Positions 1-5,674 of a stretch of DNA of 5,970 bases are shown here, piece by piece. A program made the position numbers and the translations under genes. Within the stretch, counting starts at the first letter, position 1. Every line of letters begins with the position of its first letter. The notes under the pieces are model-generated. The model saw only the letters and a list, made by a program, of their open reading frames with translations. It was not told the origin of the DNA and did not search any database. The stretch lies in NCBI GenBank assembly GCA_000715605.1, contig KL568528.1, forward strand, positions 146,879 to 152,848, in the 5' to 3' direction. This DNA is from Streptomyces speibonae (GTDB lineage Bacteria > Actinomycetota > Actinomycetes > Streptomycetales > Streptomycetaceae).

Positions 1-125
1 CGGCCATAGGCCTCATCCTGGCGAAGGCCGGCGGCCTCCGGCTCTCGGTGGGCTGGCACAGCGGCCACCCCCGCGTCCGCTTCGTCCCCCGCGAAGGCCG
101 ACGCGCCTTGGCGCCGGCGGCGTAG
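1..125 (+). CDS. C-terminal end of an unrecognised protein (5' partial)
   Basis: This open frame enters from the left edge; the first whole codon is at 3 and it ends at TAG 123-125. It encodes about 40 residues: a hydrophobic stretch (AIGLILAKAGGLRL), then a mixed segment containing HSGHPRVRFVPREGRR and an Ala/Pro tail. About 37 of 40 codons end in G or C, typical of a real gene in such DNA, and that codon bias is the main support. I do not recognise the family from so short a tail. It lies 23 bp upstream of the RNA ligase gene on the same strand, but that gene appears to have its own promoter, so an operon is not implied. The alternative is a chance open frame in GC-rich DNA. Confidence 0.55.
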   Translation, partial: AIGLILAKAGGLRLSVGWHSGHPRVRFVPREGRRALAPAA

Positions 126-136
126 CGGTCCCCTGT

Positions 137-142
137 GAGACT
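137..142 (+). promoter_or_regulatory. Putative -10 box for leaderless thpR transcript
   Basis: The hexamer GAGACT sits exactly 6 nt before ATG 149 and keeps the key A at position 2 and T at position 6 of the actinomycete -10 consensus. The five Gs at 143-147 end one base before the ATG, too close to work as a normal Shine-Dalgarno site, so transcription starting at or near the ATG is the better reading. I see no convincing -35 box. Confidence 0.35.
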
Positions 143-148
143 GGGGGC

Positions 149-721
149 ATGAGACTTTTCGCTGTCGTGCTGCCGCCGGAGGACGTGGTGCGGGAGCTGG
201 GTGTCGAGGTGGGGCGGCTGAAGGGGCTGGCCGGGGCCGATGGGATGCGGTGGACCGGGCGGGCCGGGTGGCACTTCACGCTCGCCTTCTACGGGAAGGT
301 GGACGACGAGCTGGTGCCGGAGCTCACCTCGCGGCTGGCGCGGGCCGCGGCGCGCACCGCACCGTTCCCGCTGGCGGTGTGCGGGGGCGGTCAGTTCGGG
401 CGGGGCCGGGCGCTGTGGGCCGGGGCCGACGGGGATCTGCGCACGATGCGGCTGCTGGCCGAGCGCAGTGAGGCCGCCGCGCGGAAGGCGGGCGTGCCGA
501 TGGACGAGCACCGCCGCTACAAGGCTCACCTGACCGTGGCCCGCAGCCGGGACGCCGTCGACGTACGGGAGTACGTGCGGGCCCTGCACGCGTTCCGCAG
601 CCGTACCTGGACCGTGGACGAGGTGGTGCTGGTGCGCAGCCACCTGCCGAGGTCCGGGACACCGGGCGAGCAGCCCCGTTACGAGGCGGTCGCCCGTCGG
701 GCACTGGGCGCGGCCGGTTAG
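149..721 (+). CDS. thpR: 2'-5' RNA ligase family protein (RNA 2',3'-cyclic phosphodiesterase, ThpR type)
   Basis: This 190-residue protein is of normal length for the bacterial 2'-5' RNA ligase / LigT branch of the 2H phosphoesterase superfamily. Both signature HxTx motifs are present: HFTL at residues 42-45 and HLTV at 127-130. These place the two catalytic histidines (H42, H127) and their paired threonines (T44, T129) in the expected symmetric halves. The N-terminus MRLFAVVLPP is the usual first strand (RLFxAxxPP) and fixes the start at ATG 149. Family members open RNA 2',3'-cyclic phosphates to 2'-phosphates and can join tRNA halves by 2'-5' bonds in vitro; they are cytoplasmic and their physiological role is poorly known. 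The stop codon overlaps the proposed -10 box of the following miniprotein gene. Family assignment is firm; the actual substrate is not knowable from sequence. Confidence 0.93.
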   Translation: MRLFAVVLPPEDVVRELGVEVGRLKGLAGADGMRWTGRAGWHFTLAFYGKVDDELVPELTSRLARAAARTAPFPLAVCGGGQFGRGRALWAGADGDLRTMRLLAERSEAAARKAGVPMDEHRRYKAHLTVARSRDAVDVREYVRALHAFRSRTWTVDEVVLVRSHLPRSGTPGEQPRYEAVARRALGAAG

Positions 722-724
722 GCT
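719..724 (+). promoter_or_regulatory. Putative -10 box for leaderless miniprotein gene
   Basis: TAGGCT fits the TAnnnT consensus, overlaps the thpR stop codon, and lies 7 nt before GTG 732. No Shine-Dalgarno sequence fits in the 10-base gap, so either a leaderless transcript or translational read-on from thpR is likely. Confidence 0.4.
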
Positions 725-731
725 CGACGGC

Positions 732-821
732 GTGGACCCGAAGACCCGGAACCGGATCATGGCCGGTGCGCTCGTGCTGATGTTCGTCGTGGTGGCGCTG
801 GCGGCGGCGCTCGGCAAGTAG
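732..821 (+). CDS. 29-residue single-pass membrane miniprotein
   Basis: A GTG start at 732 opens a 29-codon frame ending at TAG 819-821. The N-terminus is short and basic (VDPKTRNR, with K4, R6 and R8). One hydrophobic helix spans about residues 9-27 (IMAGALVLMFVVVALAAAL), and the tail is GK. The charge pattern predicts an N-in, C-out helix in the cytoplasmic membrane. Every codon but one ends in G or C, a bias that would not be expected of spacer sequence, and the peptide fills the gap between thpR and the convergent reductase gene almost exactly. It is preceded by TAGGCT at a distance typical of leaderless genes. The function is unknown; membrane proteins this small often act as regulators or subunits of larger membrane complexes, but nothing here identifies a partner. 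The main doubt is its length. Confidence 0.65.
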   Translation: MDPKTRNRIMAGALVLMFVVVALAAALGK

Positions 822-854
822 GCGCCGCCGCCGGGCGTCACGGCGTGCCCGCGG

Positions 855-1847
855 TCACCAGGCGAAGGCCTCCGGGGACGGCCCCGGCCCCGGGAAGATC
901 TCGTCCAGCGAGGCCAGCAACTCCTCGCTCAGCTCCAGCTCGACCGCCCGCAGCGCCGACGCGAGCTGCGCGGCGGTGCGCGGACCGACGATCGGGCCGG
1001 TCACCCCGGGCCGGGTGAGCAGCCAGGCCAGCGCGGTCTCGCCGGGCTCGAGGCCGTGCTTGTCGAGCAGGTCCTCGTACGCCTGGATCTGTGCGCGCGC
1101 GGCGGGGTCGGCGAGCGTGTCGGCGGCCCGCCCGGAGGCGCGGCGACCGCCCTGCGCCTCCTTCTTGATCACACCGCCCAGCAGACCGCCGTGCAGCGGC
1201 GACCACGGGATGACACCGAGCCCGTAGTCCCGTGCGGCCGGAATCACCTCCATCTCGGCACGGCGTTCGGCGAGGTTGTACAGGCACTGCTCGCTGACCA
1301 GCCCGATGGTCCCGCCGCGCCGGGCGGCGATCTCGTTCGCCTGGGCGATCTTGTAGCCGGGGAAGTTCGAGGAACCGACGTAGAGGATCTTGCCCTGCTG
1401 GATCAGGACGTCGATCGCCTGCCAGATCTCCTCGAACGGGGTGTTCCGGTCGATGTGGTGGAACTGGTAGAGGTCGATGTAGTCGGTCCCCAGCCGCTTC
1501 AGCGAGGCGTCGACCGCCCGCCGGATGTTCACCGCGGACAGCTTGTCGTGATTGGGCCAGGCCTCGCCGTCGGGGCCCATGTTCCCGTACACCTTGGTCG
1601 CCAGCACGACCTTGTCGCGGCGGTCCCCGCCCTTGGCGAACCAGCTGCCGATGATCTTCTCGGTACGGCCCTTGTTCTCGCCCCAGCCGTACACGTTGGC
1701 GGTGTCGAAGAAGTTCACTCCCGCGTCCAGCGCGGCGTCCATGATGGTGTGGCTGTCGGCCTCGTCGGTCTGCGGACCGAAGTTCATCGTCCCGAGAACG
1801 AGCCGGCTGACCTTGAGTCCCGTGCGTCCGAGCTGCGTGTACCTCAT
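855..1847 (-). CDS. Aldo/keto reductase, NADPH-dependent
   Basis: This is a 330-residue (beta/alpha)8-barrel oxidoreductase of the aldo/keto reductase superfamily, of normal length. It opens with MRYTQLGRTGLKVSRLVLGT, the usual N-terminal strand. All four catalytic residues are present, numbered from ATG 1847: D48 (NFFD), Y53 (ANVYG), K85 (ATK) and H130 in YQFHHID. The NAD(P)-phosphate loop near the C-terminus reads GPIVGPRTAAQL (about 284-295). Such enzymes reduce aldehydes and ketones with NADPH in the cytoplasm; the physiological substrate cannot be inferred. An in-frame GTG at 1853 would add two residues. I prefer ATG 1847 because it gives the canonical family N-terminus, but neither start has a strong ribosome site. 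The gene ends 33 bp from the convergent miniprotein gene. It is collinear with the Uma2 gene upstream, which is probably an independent unit. Confidence 0.95.
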   Translation of the reverse strand: MRYTQLGRTGLKVSRLVLGTMNFGPQTDEADSHTIMDAALDAGVNFFDTANVYGWGENKGRTEKIIGSWFAKGGDRRDKVVLATKVYGNMGPDGEAWPNHDKLSAVNIRRAVDASLKRLGTDYIDLYQFHHIDRNTPFEEIWQAIDVLIQQGKILYVGSSNFPGYKIAQANEIAARRGGTIGLVSEQCLYNLAERRAEMEVIPAARDYGLGVIPWSPLHGGLLGGVIKKEAQGGRRASGRAADTLADPAARAQIQAYEDLLDKHGLEPGETALAWLLTRPGVTGPIVGPRTAAQLASALRAVELELSEELLASLDEIFPGPGPSPEAFAW

Positions 1848-1891
1848 GGTCACCCAGCCAACGGCCTGGAGTGCGCTCTACGCAAGCGGAC

Positions 1892-2047
1892 TCAGTCGGC
1901 AGCGTCCACCGGGGGACGTCGACGGCGTGAGTGGGGAGCGTCCTTCACGGGCCCCGTCAGACGTGGCAACCCGCCTTCGGCCAGCCAATTCAGGAACGAC
2001 CGCCGCTTGCGGCGCTTGGCCGCGTCCTCAGTCGCGGGGGAAGTCAT
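1892..2047 (-). CDS. Possible small basic ORF (51 aa) overlapping the end of the Uma2 gene
   Basis: An ATG at 2047 (minus strand), 20 nt inside the end of the Uma2 gene and in another frame, opens 51 codons ending at TGA 1894-1892. The peptide has a basic block AAKRRKRRSFLNWLAEGGL (residues 9-27) and a second basic stretch HSRRRRPP. About 76% of codons end in G or C: lower than the neighbouring genes, but the first half is more biased than the second. The overlapping start resembles translational coupling with the Uma2 gene, and the frame fills most of an otherwise empty 180-bp gap. There is only a weak ribosome site (CGGGA). I recognise no family. It may be a real coupled small protein, the decayed remnant of a longer gene, or a chance open frame. 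Confidence 0.3.
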   Translation of the reverse strand: MTSPATEDAAKRRKRRSFLNWLAEGGLPRLTGPVKDAPHSRRRRPPVDAAD

Positions 2048-2615
2048 GGGTCCCGATCGTCAGGTCGGCCACCGTGCCGGTCAGATCGATGGCGTCGCCG
2101 AAATCCACCCTCGTCCGAGTGACGTAGTCGCCGTTCTTCGGCTCGGTGTACACGTAGCAGCGGCCCTGGTAGGGGTCGGCGATGACGTAGAGAGGGACCT
2201 CGGCGGTCGCGTAGGCGGCCTTCTTCGGGCCGTAGTCGTTGCAGGCCGTGCCCTCGGAGATGACCTCGAAGACGAACTCGACGTCCTCGTGACGCCAGTG
2301 GCCCTCGTCGTCCTTTTCGGCGGAGGCACGGAGTACGGCCACGTCCGGGCAGAGACCGTTCTCATGGCCGGGGAAGTCGATGCGGACGTCCGAGAACACC
2401 GGCACGTCCATCCCGAATCTGTCCTCGATGGCCCGCACGATCCGGCGGATGATTCCCCAATGCGTGTCACGCTGCGGTGTCATGTAGACGTTGCCCCCGA
2501 CGATCTCGACCCTGAATCCTTCGGGGACGGGCATCCGCTCCAGCCGCTCGAACCACTCGTCCAAGCGCTGAGTGTTGACATCGGCCATGGCGATCCTGTC
2601 TTCAAGGACGGTCAT
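2028..2615 (-). CDS. Uma2-family (DUF820) PD-(D/E)XK nuclease-like protein
   Basis: This 195-residue protein has the architecture of the Uma2/DUF820 family, which belongs to the PD-(D/E)XK nuclease superfamily. The order of motifs matches the family: VEIVGGNVYMTP (E37), a histidine at H52 (THWGII), then PDVAVL (D91). These are followed by EVISEGTACNDYGPKKAAY (E117, D127, K131) and VPLYVIADP (D147). As usual in this family the lysine is not directly after the glutamate (EVIS instead of ExK) and may be supplied from the following helix. The start at ATG 2615 is supported by GGGGAGGAG nine bases upstream; a frame open further upstream is only the shadow of the hydrolase gene. Uma2 proteins are numerous in actinomycetes and cyanobacteria and their biological role is unsettled. 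It lies 113 bp downstream of the hydrolase gene. Confidence 0.9.
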   Translation of the reverse strand: MTVLEDRIAMADVNTQRLDEWFERLERMPVPEGFRVEIVGGNVYMTPQRDTHWGIIRRIVRAIEDRFGMDVPVFSDVRIDFPGHENGLCPDVAVLRASAEKDDEGHWRHEDVEFVFEVISEGTACNDYGPKKAAYATAEVPLYVIADPYQGRCYVYTEPKNGDYVTRTRVDFGDAIDLTGTVADLTIGTHDFPRD

Positions 2616-2624
2616 CGTGGCGCG

Positions 2625-2633
2625 CTCCTCCCC
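2625..2633 (-). promoter_or_regulatory. Ribosome binding site of the Uma2 gene
   Basis: GGGGAGGAG on the minus strand lies 9 nt before ATG 2615. It decides the start over the upstream open frame and over the in-frame ATG at 2588. It is one of only two clear Shine-Dalgarno sites in the window. Confidence 0.75.
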
Positions 2634-2694
2634 GGCCGCCCACGGACGAGTGCGGCCGCGCGGTACAACGATACGCACGGTGAGCAGGACACGG

Positions 2695-2726
2695 GGCCGG
2701 GCGCATATGCCAGAGTTCCCCCGGCC
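2695..2726 (-). terminator. Possible hairpin after the SGNH hydrolase gene
   Basis: GGCCGGG (2695-2701) and CCCGGCC (2720-2726) form a perfect 7-bp GC stem with an 18-nt loop, starting just after the hydrolase stop codon on the minus strand. The loop itself holds the palindrome GCATATGC (2703-2710). There is no U tract. It could act as a GC-only terminator separating the hydrolase gene from Uma2, but such stems also arise by chance in this composition. Confidence 0.25.
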
Positions 2727-2728
2727 GG

Positions 2729-3406
2729 TCACGCCCCCTCGTACGGCCCGCCCAGCCCCCACCCCCGCCACATCGCCTCCGCGAAGGCCGACGCGATCTT
2801 GTGCTCGCCGGCGGCGTTGGGGTGGGTGCCGTCGTAGGTGTCCGTGCGGAAGTCGTACGACGGCGGGGGCGGGACCAGGAGCAGCGGGGAGGCCGCGTCG
2901 TCCAGGTCGGCGACGGCCTTCGCCAGGAGTTCGTTGAAGTGCGCGACCTGGGAGGCGAAGGCCGTGTCCGCCTCCACCCGGATGTTGCGGATCACCGGCA
3001 GCACGGCCACCCGGATCCGCGGGTTGGCGGCCCGCGCCCCGGCGACGAACGCGCGCACGTTGTCCGCCGTCTGCTCGGCGTTGGTGTAGAAGCCCAGGTC
3101 GATCAGGCCCAGCGACACCAGCAGCACGTCCGCCCGGCAGGAGCGCACGTGCCCGCCGATCAGCGGGGCCATGTGGTGCCAGCCCTCGCCCCAGCCGGCC
3201 AGGTGGGCGCGGGGGAAGCGGGGGTCGGCGTACGCGTACGACGTGGGCGTGTCCGTCGACGGGTCGTGGAGCGTCTCGCGCGGGCCCACCAGCGTGAAGG
3301 GGCCCTCGTACGCCGTGCGCAGGTGCTGCCACAGCCGGTAGCGCCAGGTGTGTTCACCCGCGCTCCCGATCGTCATCGAGTCACCGACGGGCATGAACCT
3401 GAGCAC
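2729..3406 (-). CDS. SGNH/GDSL-type hydrolase with altered block III
   Basis: This 225-residue protein (start GTG 3406) has an SGNH-hydrolase fold of the esterase/lipase type. Block I is MPVGDSMTIG with nucleophile S10. The WRYRLWQHL segment (21-29) is characteristic of an actinomycete subfamily. Block V is DGTHPN with D192 and H195 completing the triad. Block III, normally GxND, reads GLID (100-103), so the usual oxyanion-hole asparagine is replaced by I102. The family hydrolyses esters, often on carbohydrates or lipids; the substrate is unknown here. Relatives are commonly secreted, but no signal peptide is visible even if the frame is extended upstream. I chose GTG 3406 because it starts just before block I and a -10-like CATGAT lies exactly 6 nt upstream. 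ATG 3394 is an alternative. The gene is divergent from the anchored propeller protein gene, 88 bp away. Confidence 0.88.
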   Translation of the reverse strand: MLRFMPVGDSMTIGSAGEHTWRYRLWQHLRTAYEGPFTLVGPRETLHDPSTDTPTSYAYADPRFPRAHLAGWGEGWHHMAPLIGGHVRSCRADVLLVSLGLIDLGFYTNAEQTADNVRAFVAGARAANPRIRVAVLPVIRNIRVEADTAFASQVAHFNELLAKAVADLDDAASPLLLVPPPPSYDFRTDTYDGTHPNAAGEHKIASAFAEAMWRGWGLGGPYEGA

Positions 3407-3412
3407 ACGATC

Positions 3413-3418
3413 ATCATG
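3413..3418 (-). promoter_or_regulatory. Putative -10 box for leaderless hydrolase transcript
   Basis: CATGAT on the minus strand lies 6 nt before GTG 3406. No Shine-Dalgarno sequence precedes that codon. The spacing matches the other leaderless-type starts in this window and supports the chosen start. Confidence 0.3.
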
Positions 3419-3482
3419 GACGACCGGCCGGGCCGGCGCGATGTGAGCCCGGCCACCTGCCGTGAAGTCCGCCCGGTGATGG

Positions 3483-3488
3483 CAGTCT
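3483..3488 (+). promoter_or_regulatory. Putative -10 box for leaderless propeller-protein transcript
   Basis: CAGTCT lies 6 nt before ATG 3495, with no Shine-Dalgarno sequence between. Together with the hydrolase box on the other strand it makes 3407-3494 a compact bidirectional promoter region. The GC palindrome CCGGC-CGG-GCCGG at about 3424-3436 lies within that region. Confidence 0.3.
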
Positions 3489-3494
3489 TGGGTC

Positions 3495-4475
3495 ATGCGC
3501 CGACCTCTCGCCCTGCTCGCCGCGACCCTCCTCACGGGCGCGCTCGCCGTGCCCGCCTCCGCAGCCGGAGGGGACGACGGTTTCGCGATCAAAGACCCGC
3601 GCATCACCGAGTCCAGCGGGCTCGCCGCCTCCCGCCTCCACCCCGGCGTCTACTGGACCCACAACGACAGCGACGACGGTCCCTACCTCTACGCCGTCGA
3701 CGGCGCGACCGGCGAGACCGTCGCCCGACTCACCCTCACCGGAGTGGGCACGCCCCGGGACGTGGAGGCCATCTCGATCGGACCCGGCAACAAGATCTAC
3801 GTCGGGGACATCGGCGACAACCTCGGCGGCACCTGGCCGCACGTCTGGATCTACGAGCTGCCCGAGCCCGAGCGGCTGGCGGACGCGACCGTGCGGGCCA
3901 CGCAGTACGTCGTGAAGTACGCCGACGGGGCCCGGGACGCCGAGTCGATGGTCGTGCACCCGAAGACCGGGCGCGTGTACATCATCGACAAGAACGAGGA
4001 GGGCGGGCACCTGTACGAGGGGCCCGAGCAGCTCTCGCCCAAGGGCGACAACGTGTTCCGGCCGGTCGCGCCCGTCGAGCTGTGGGCCACCGACGCCGCG
4101 CTCTCCCCGGACGGCCGCGACCTCGCCGTACGCGGCTACCTCGGGGGCATCCACTACGCCTGGAACGGCGGGAAGCTCCAGCGCAAGGGCCGGCTGAGCG
4201 TGCCGTTGCAGGGGCAGGGGGAGTCGGTGACCTACTCCGCCGACGGGTCCCGGCTGCTGTTCGGCAGCGAGGGCACGGAGAGTCCCGTGGAGTCCCGGGA
4301 GGCGCCCGGCGCCGGGAACGGGGACGGCGGGGGCGGGAAGGGTGCCCGCGCGGGGGACGGGAAGAACACCGCGGGTGAGGACGGCGGCGACACGGTCAAG
4401 GTCGGGGGCGCCGTCGCGGCGGCCGTCGTCGTCGCGCTGCTGTTCGGGCTGGGGCGCAGGCGGCGGCGCCGCTGA
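3495..4475 (+). CDS. Secreted propeller-like protein with C-terminal membrane anchor
   Basis: This 326-residue exported protein has five visible parts. (1) A signal peptide: MRR, a hydrophobic core, and likely cleavage after AVPASA (about residue 23). (2) A globular domain of about 235 residues with propeller-like repeats: SSGLAAS then WTHNDSDDGPYLYAVD (54-69), RDVEAISIGPGNKIYVGDIGDN (88-109), DAESMVVHPKTGRVYIIDK, ALSPDGRDLAV and VTYSADGSRLLFGS. (3) A Gly/Asp/Lys-rich linker (about 262-300). (4) A transmembrane helix, GGAVAAAVVVALLFGLG. (5) A terminal RRRRRR. The mature domain should lie outside the cell, tethered to the membrane. The NDSD and D-x-E...DIGDN acidic motifs suggest metal binding, as in some calcium-binding propellers; this is inferred. 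No LPxTG or LAxTG sortase motif is seen. Enzymatic function is unknown. It is followed 38 bp later by a small membrane protein gene. Confidence 0.9.
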   Translation: MRRPLALLAATLLTGALAVPASAAGGDDGFAIKDPRITESSGLAASRLHPGVYWTHNDSDDGPYLYAVDGATGETVARLTLTGVGTPRDVEAISIGPGNKIYVGDIGDNLGGTWPHVWIYELPEPERLADATVRATQYVVKYADGARDAESMVVHPKTGRVYIIDKNEEGGHLYEGPEQLSPKGDNVFRPVAPVELWATDAALSPDGRDLAVRGYLGGIHYAWNGGKLQRKGRLSVPLQGQGESVTYSADGSRLLFGSEGTESPVESREAPGAGNGDGGGGKGARAGDGKNTAGEDGGDTVKVGGAVAAAVVVALLFGLGRRRRRR

Positions 4476-4501
4476 TCCGGCCCGATCGGGGCGGCAGCCT
4501 C

Positions 4502-4507
4502 TAGGGT
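4502..4507 (+). promoter_or_regulatory. Putative -10 box for leaderless small-membrane-protein transcript
   Basis: TAGGGT fits TAnnnT and lies exactly 6 nt before ATG 4514, with no Shine-Dalgarno sequence. The palindrome CCCGATCGGG lies just upstream at 4481-4490 and may be a regulator site or a weak stem after the propeller gene. Confidence 0.45.
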
Positions 4508-4513
4508 CGCGTC

Positions 4514-4852
4514 ATGCGCCAGATGCCGTCGTCCGACATGGTCAGCCTGATCTCGTTCCTCGCCGTGCTGCTCATCTTCTTCAGCATCGACGTGCGCTCC
4601 AGGACGACCGGGGTGTCCAAGCCGTGGCACGCGCACCTCTTCGAGTGGGCGTCCCGGATCGGAGGCATCGCCACCGCCCTGGCCCTGGCGCTGGGCTGGG
4701 TGGACCTCTTCCTCCCGGACGAGGACAGCCCGATCCACGTGGCGTTCGTGGCGGCCCCGGGTTCCGTGGCGGTGCTGTGCGCCATCGTGCTGGGGCTGGA
4801 GATGCTCTGGCAGCGTTGGCAGGCCCCCGAGCGGGGCGGGGGCAAGCGGTAG
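4514..4852 (+). CDS. Small three-helix integral membrane protein, function unknown
   Basis: This 112-residue protein has three predicted membrane helices: about 10-25 (VSLISFLAVLLIFFSI), 48-67 (RIGGIATALALALGWVDLFL) and 74-98 (IHVAFVAAPGSVAVLCAIVL and onward). Between the first two is a basic, aromatic loop (DVRSRTTGVSKPWHAHLFEW). Between the second and third is a short acidic loop (PDEDSP). The C-terminus is basic (QRWQAPERGGGKR). The positive-inside rule puts the first loop and the C-terminus in the cytoplasm and the acidic loop outside. Nearly all codons end in G or C and the gene is bounded tightly by neighbours, so it is a genuine gene. I do not recognise the family. It appears to have its own promoter, and it is convergent with the TetR gene 21 bp away. 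Confidence 0.85.
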   Translation: MRQMPSSDMVSLISFLAVLLIFFSIDVRSRTTGVSKPWHAHLFEWASRIGGIATALALALGWVDLFLPDEDSPIHVAFVAAPGSVAVLCAIVLGLEMLWQRWQAPERGGGKR

Positions 4853-4880
4853 CGGGCGCGTGACGCCGGCCGGTCACCCG
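4853..4880. terminator. Possible bidirectional terminator hairpin
   Basis: Immediately after the TAG of the small membrane protein, CGGG (4853-4856) and TGAC (4861-4864) can pair with GTCA-CCCG (4873-4880). This gives an 8-bp stem with a 4-nt bulge and an 8-nt loop. It spans the whole gap between two convergent genes and runs into the last codons of the TetR gene, the expected place for a shared terminator. There is no U tract on either strand. Confidence 0.3.
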
Positions 4881-5668
4881 TCGGCGGACTCCGCCTCCGC
4901 CGCCTCCGCCGTGCGGCGGGTGACGAAGACCTCCAGGCCGTCCAGGATGCGCTGGAGGCCGAACTCGAAGTGGTCGAAGTCGGAACCGAAGGTGTCCTCG
5001 GAGAGCCCGGACAGCACGGGGTAGCGCCCGCTGCGCATGGCCTTCTCCAGGGCCGGCCGCTGCGCCTCCCAGAACTGCGCGTCCGTCAGGCCCGAGCTGC
5101 GTTCGGCCTCCGCCTGGTACAGCTGGGTGCGGGCGGCCCCGACGACGTATCCGTCGATCATGATGATCGCCGACAGCAGTTCGGGGTCCGACAGGCCCAT
5201 CGGCCTGATCCGGGAGAACACCTTCTCCAGGCCGTCCAGGGCGCTCGGGCCGAGGACCGGACGGGACTGGTTGACCTCCAGCAGCCAGGGGTGGCGCCGG
5301 TACAGGGCGAGGGTGGCCCGGCCCAGGGCCTCCAGGGCCGACCGCCAGCTGCCGTCGCCGAGGTCCGCGGGGTTCTGCGACGGGCGCTGCACCCGGTCCA
5401 GCATCAGGTCGAGCAGCTCGGCCTTGCCGGGGACGTAGCGGTACAGGGACATCGTGCCGGTGCCCAGCTCGGTGGCGATCCGGCGCATCGACAGCGCGCC
5501 GATCCCGTCGCGGTCGGCGACCTCCACGGCGGCCTCCACGATGCGCTCCAGCGTCAGCCCGGGTTTCGGCCCCCTGCTGGGCCGTGGGCCCGTGTCCCAC
5601 AGCAGATCGAGGGTGCGGGCGATGTCGCCGCTGCCACTGCTCCGGGTACCGCCCCTGCCGCTGCTCAT
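4874..5668 (-). CDS. TetR/AcrR-family transcriptional repressor (TetR C-terminal class)
   Basis: This 264-residue regulator has an N-terminal helix-turn-helix at about residues 38-84: LTLERIVEAAVEVADRDG, then LSMRRIATELGTGTMSLYRYV with the recognition helix ending in SLYRYVPGKAEL. The ligand-binding region (about 100-250) has features of the tetracycline-repressor C-terminal class, including WRSALEALGRATLALYRRHPWL and FDHFEFGLQRILDGLE. A disordered Ser/Gly-rich stretch of about 35 residues precedes the DNA-binding domain, longer than average. The start at ATG 5668 is supported by a TAGACT box 6 nt upstream. It is divergent from an ABC transporter ATPase gene, with two palindromes between them. 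It therefore most likely represses both that gene and itself until a drug or metabolite binds. The ligand is unknown. Confidence 0.94.
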   Translation of the reverse strand: MSSGRGGTRSSGSGDIARTLDLLWDTGPRPSRGPKPGLTLERIVEAAVEVADRDGIGALSMRRIATELGTGTMSLYRYVPGKAELLDLMLDRVQRPSQNPADLGDGSWRSALEALGRATLALYRRHPWLLEVNQSRPVLGPSALDGLEKVFSRIRPMGLSDPELLSAIIMIDGYVVGAARTQLYQAEAERSSGLTDAQFWEAQRPALEKAMRSGRYPVLSGLSEDTFGSDFDHFEFGLQRILDGLEVFVTRRTAEAAEAESADG

Positions 5669-5674
5669 GGAGGC

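Noticed and set aside
13..279. An 88-codon minus-strand frame across the thpR start
   Set aside because: Its product is Ser/Pro/Arg low complexity and antisense to two plus-strand frames with good codon bias.
822..854. A GC stem between the convergent miniprotein and reductase genes
   Set aside because: Only 5-bp stems with competing alternatives (for example CGGGC/GCCCG) can be drawn and there is no U tract; this is indistinguishable from chance at this GC content.
1056..2837. A 593-codon open frame on the plus strand
   Set aside because: It lies antisense to the reductase, Uma2 and hydrolase genes, all of which have clear family motifs. Long antisense frames are normal in DNA with this codon bias.
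2616..3332. An upstream extension of the Uma2 reading frame
   Set aside because: The extension is Arg/Pro/Gly-rich shadow sequence in an alternative frame of the hydrolase gene. A strong ribosome site places the real start at 2615.
3407..3607. A longer N-terminus for the SGNH hydrolase
   Set aside because: The added residues form neither a signal peptide nor a known domain, and they would overlap the start of the divergent propeller gene. The leaderless-type GTG 3406 fits better.
2801..4378. A 525-codon plus-strand frame
   Set aside because: It is out of frame with the propeller gene and antisense to the hydrolase, and it encodes an Arg-rich low-complexity product.
4481..4490. The perfect palindrome CCCGATCGGG as a terminator
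   Set aside because: The stem would be only 3-4 bp with no U tract. It may be an operator, but there is no second copy or other support.
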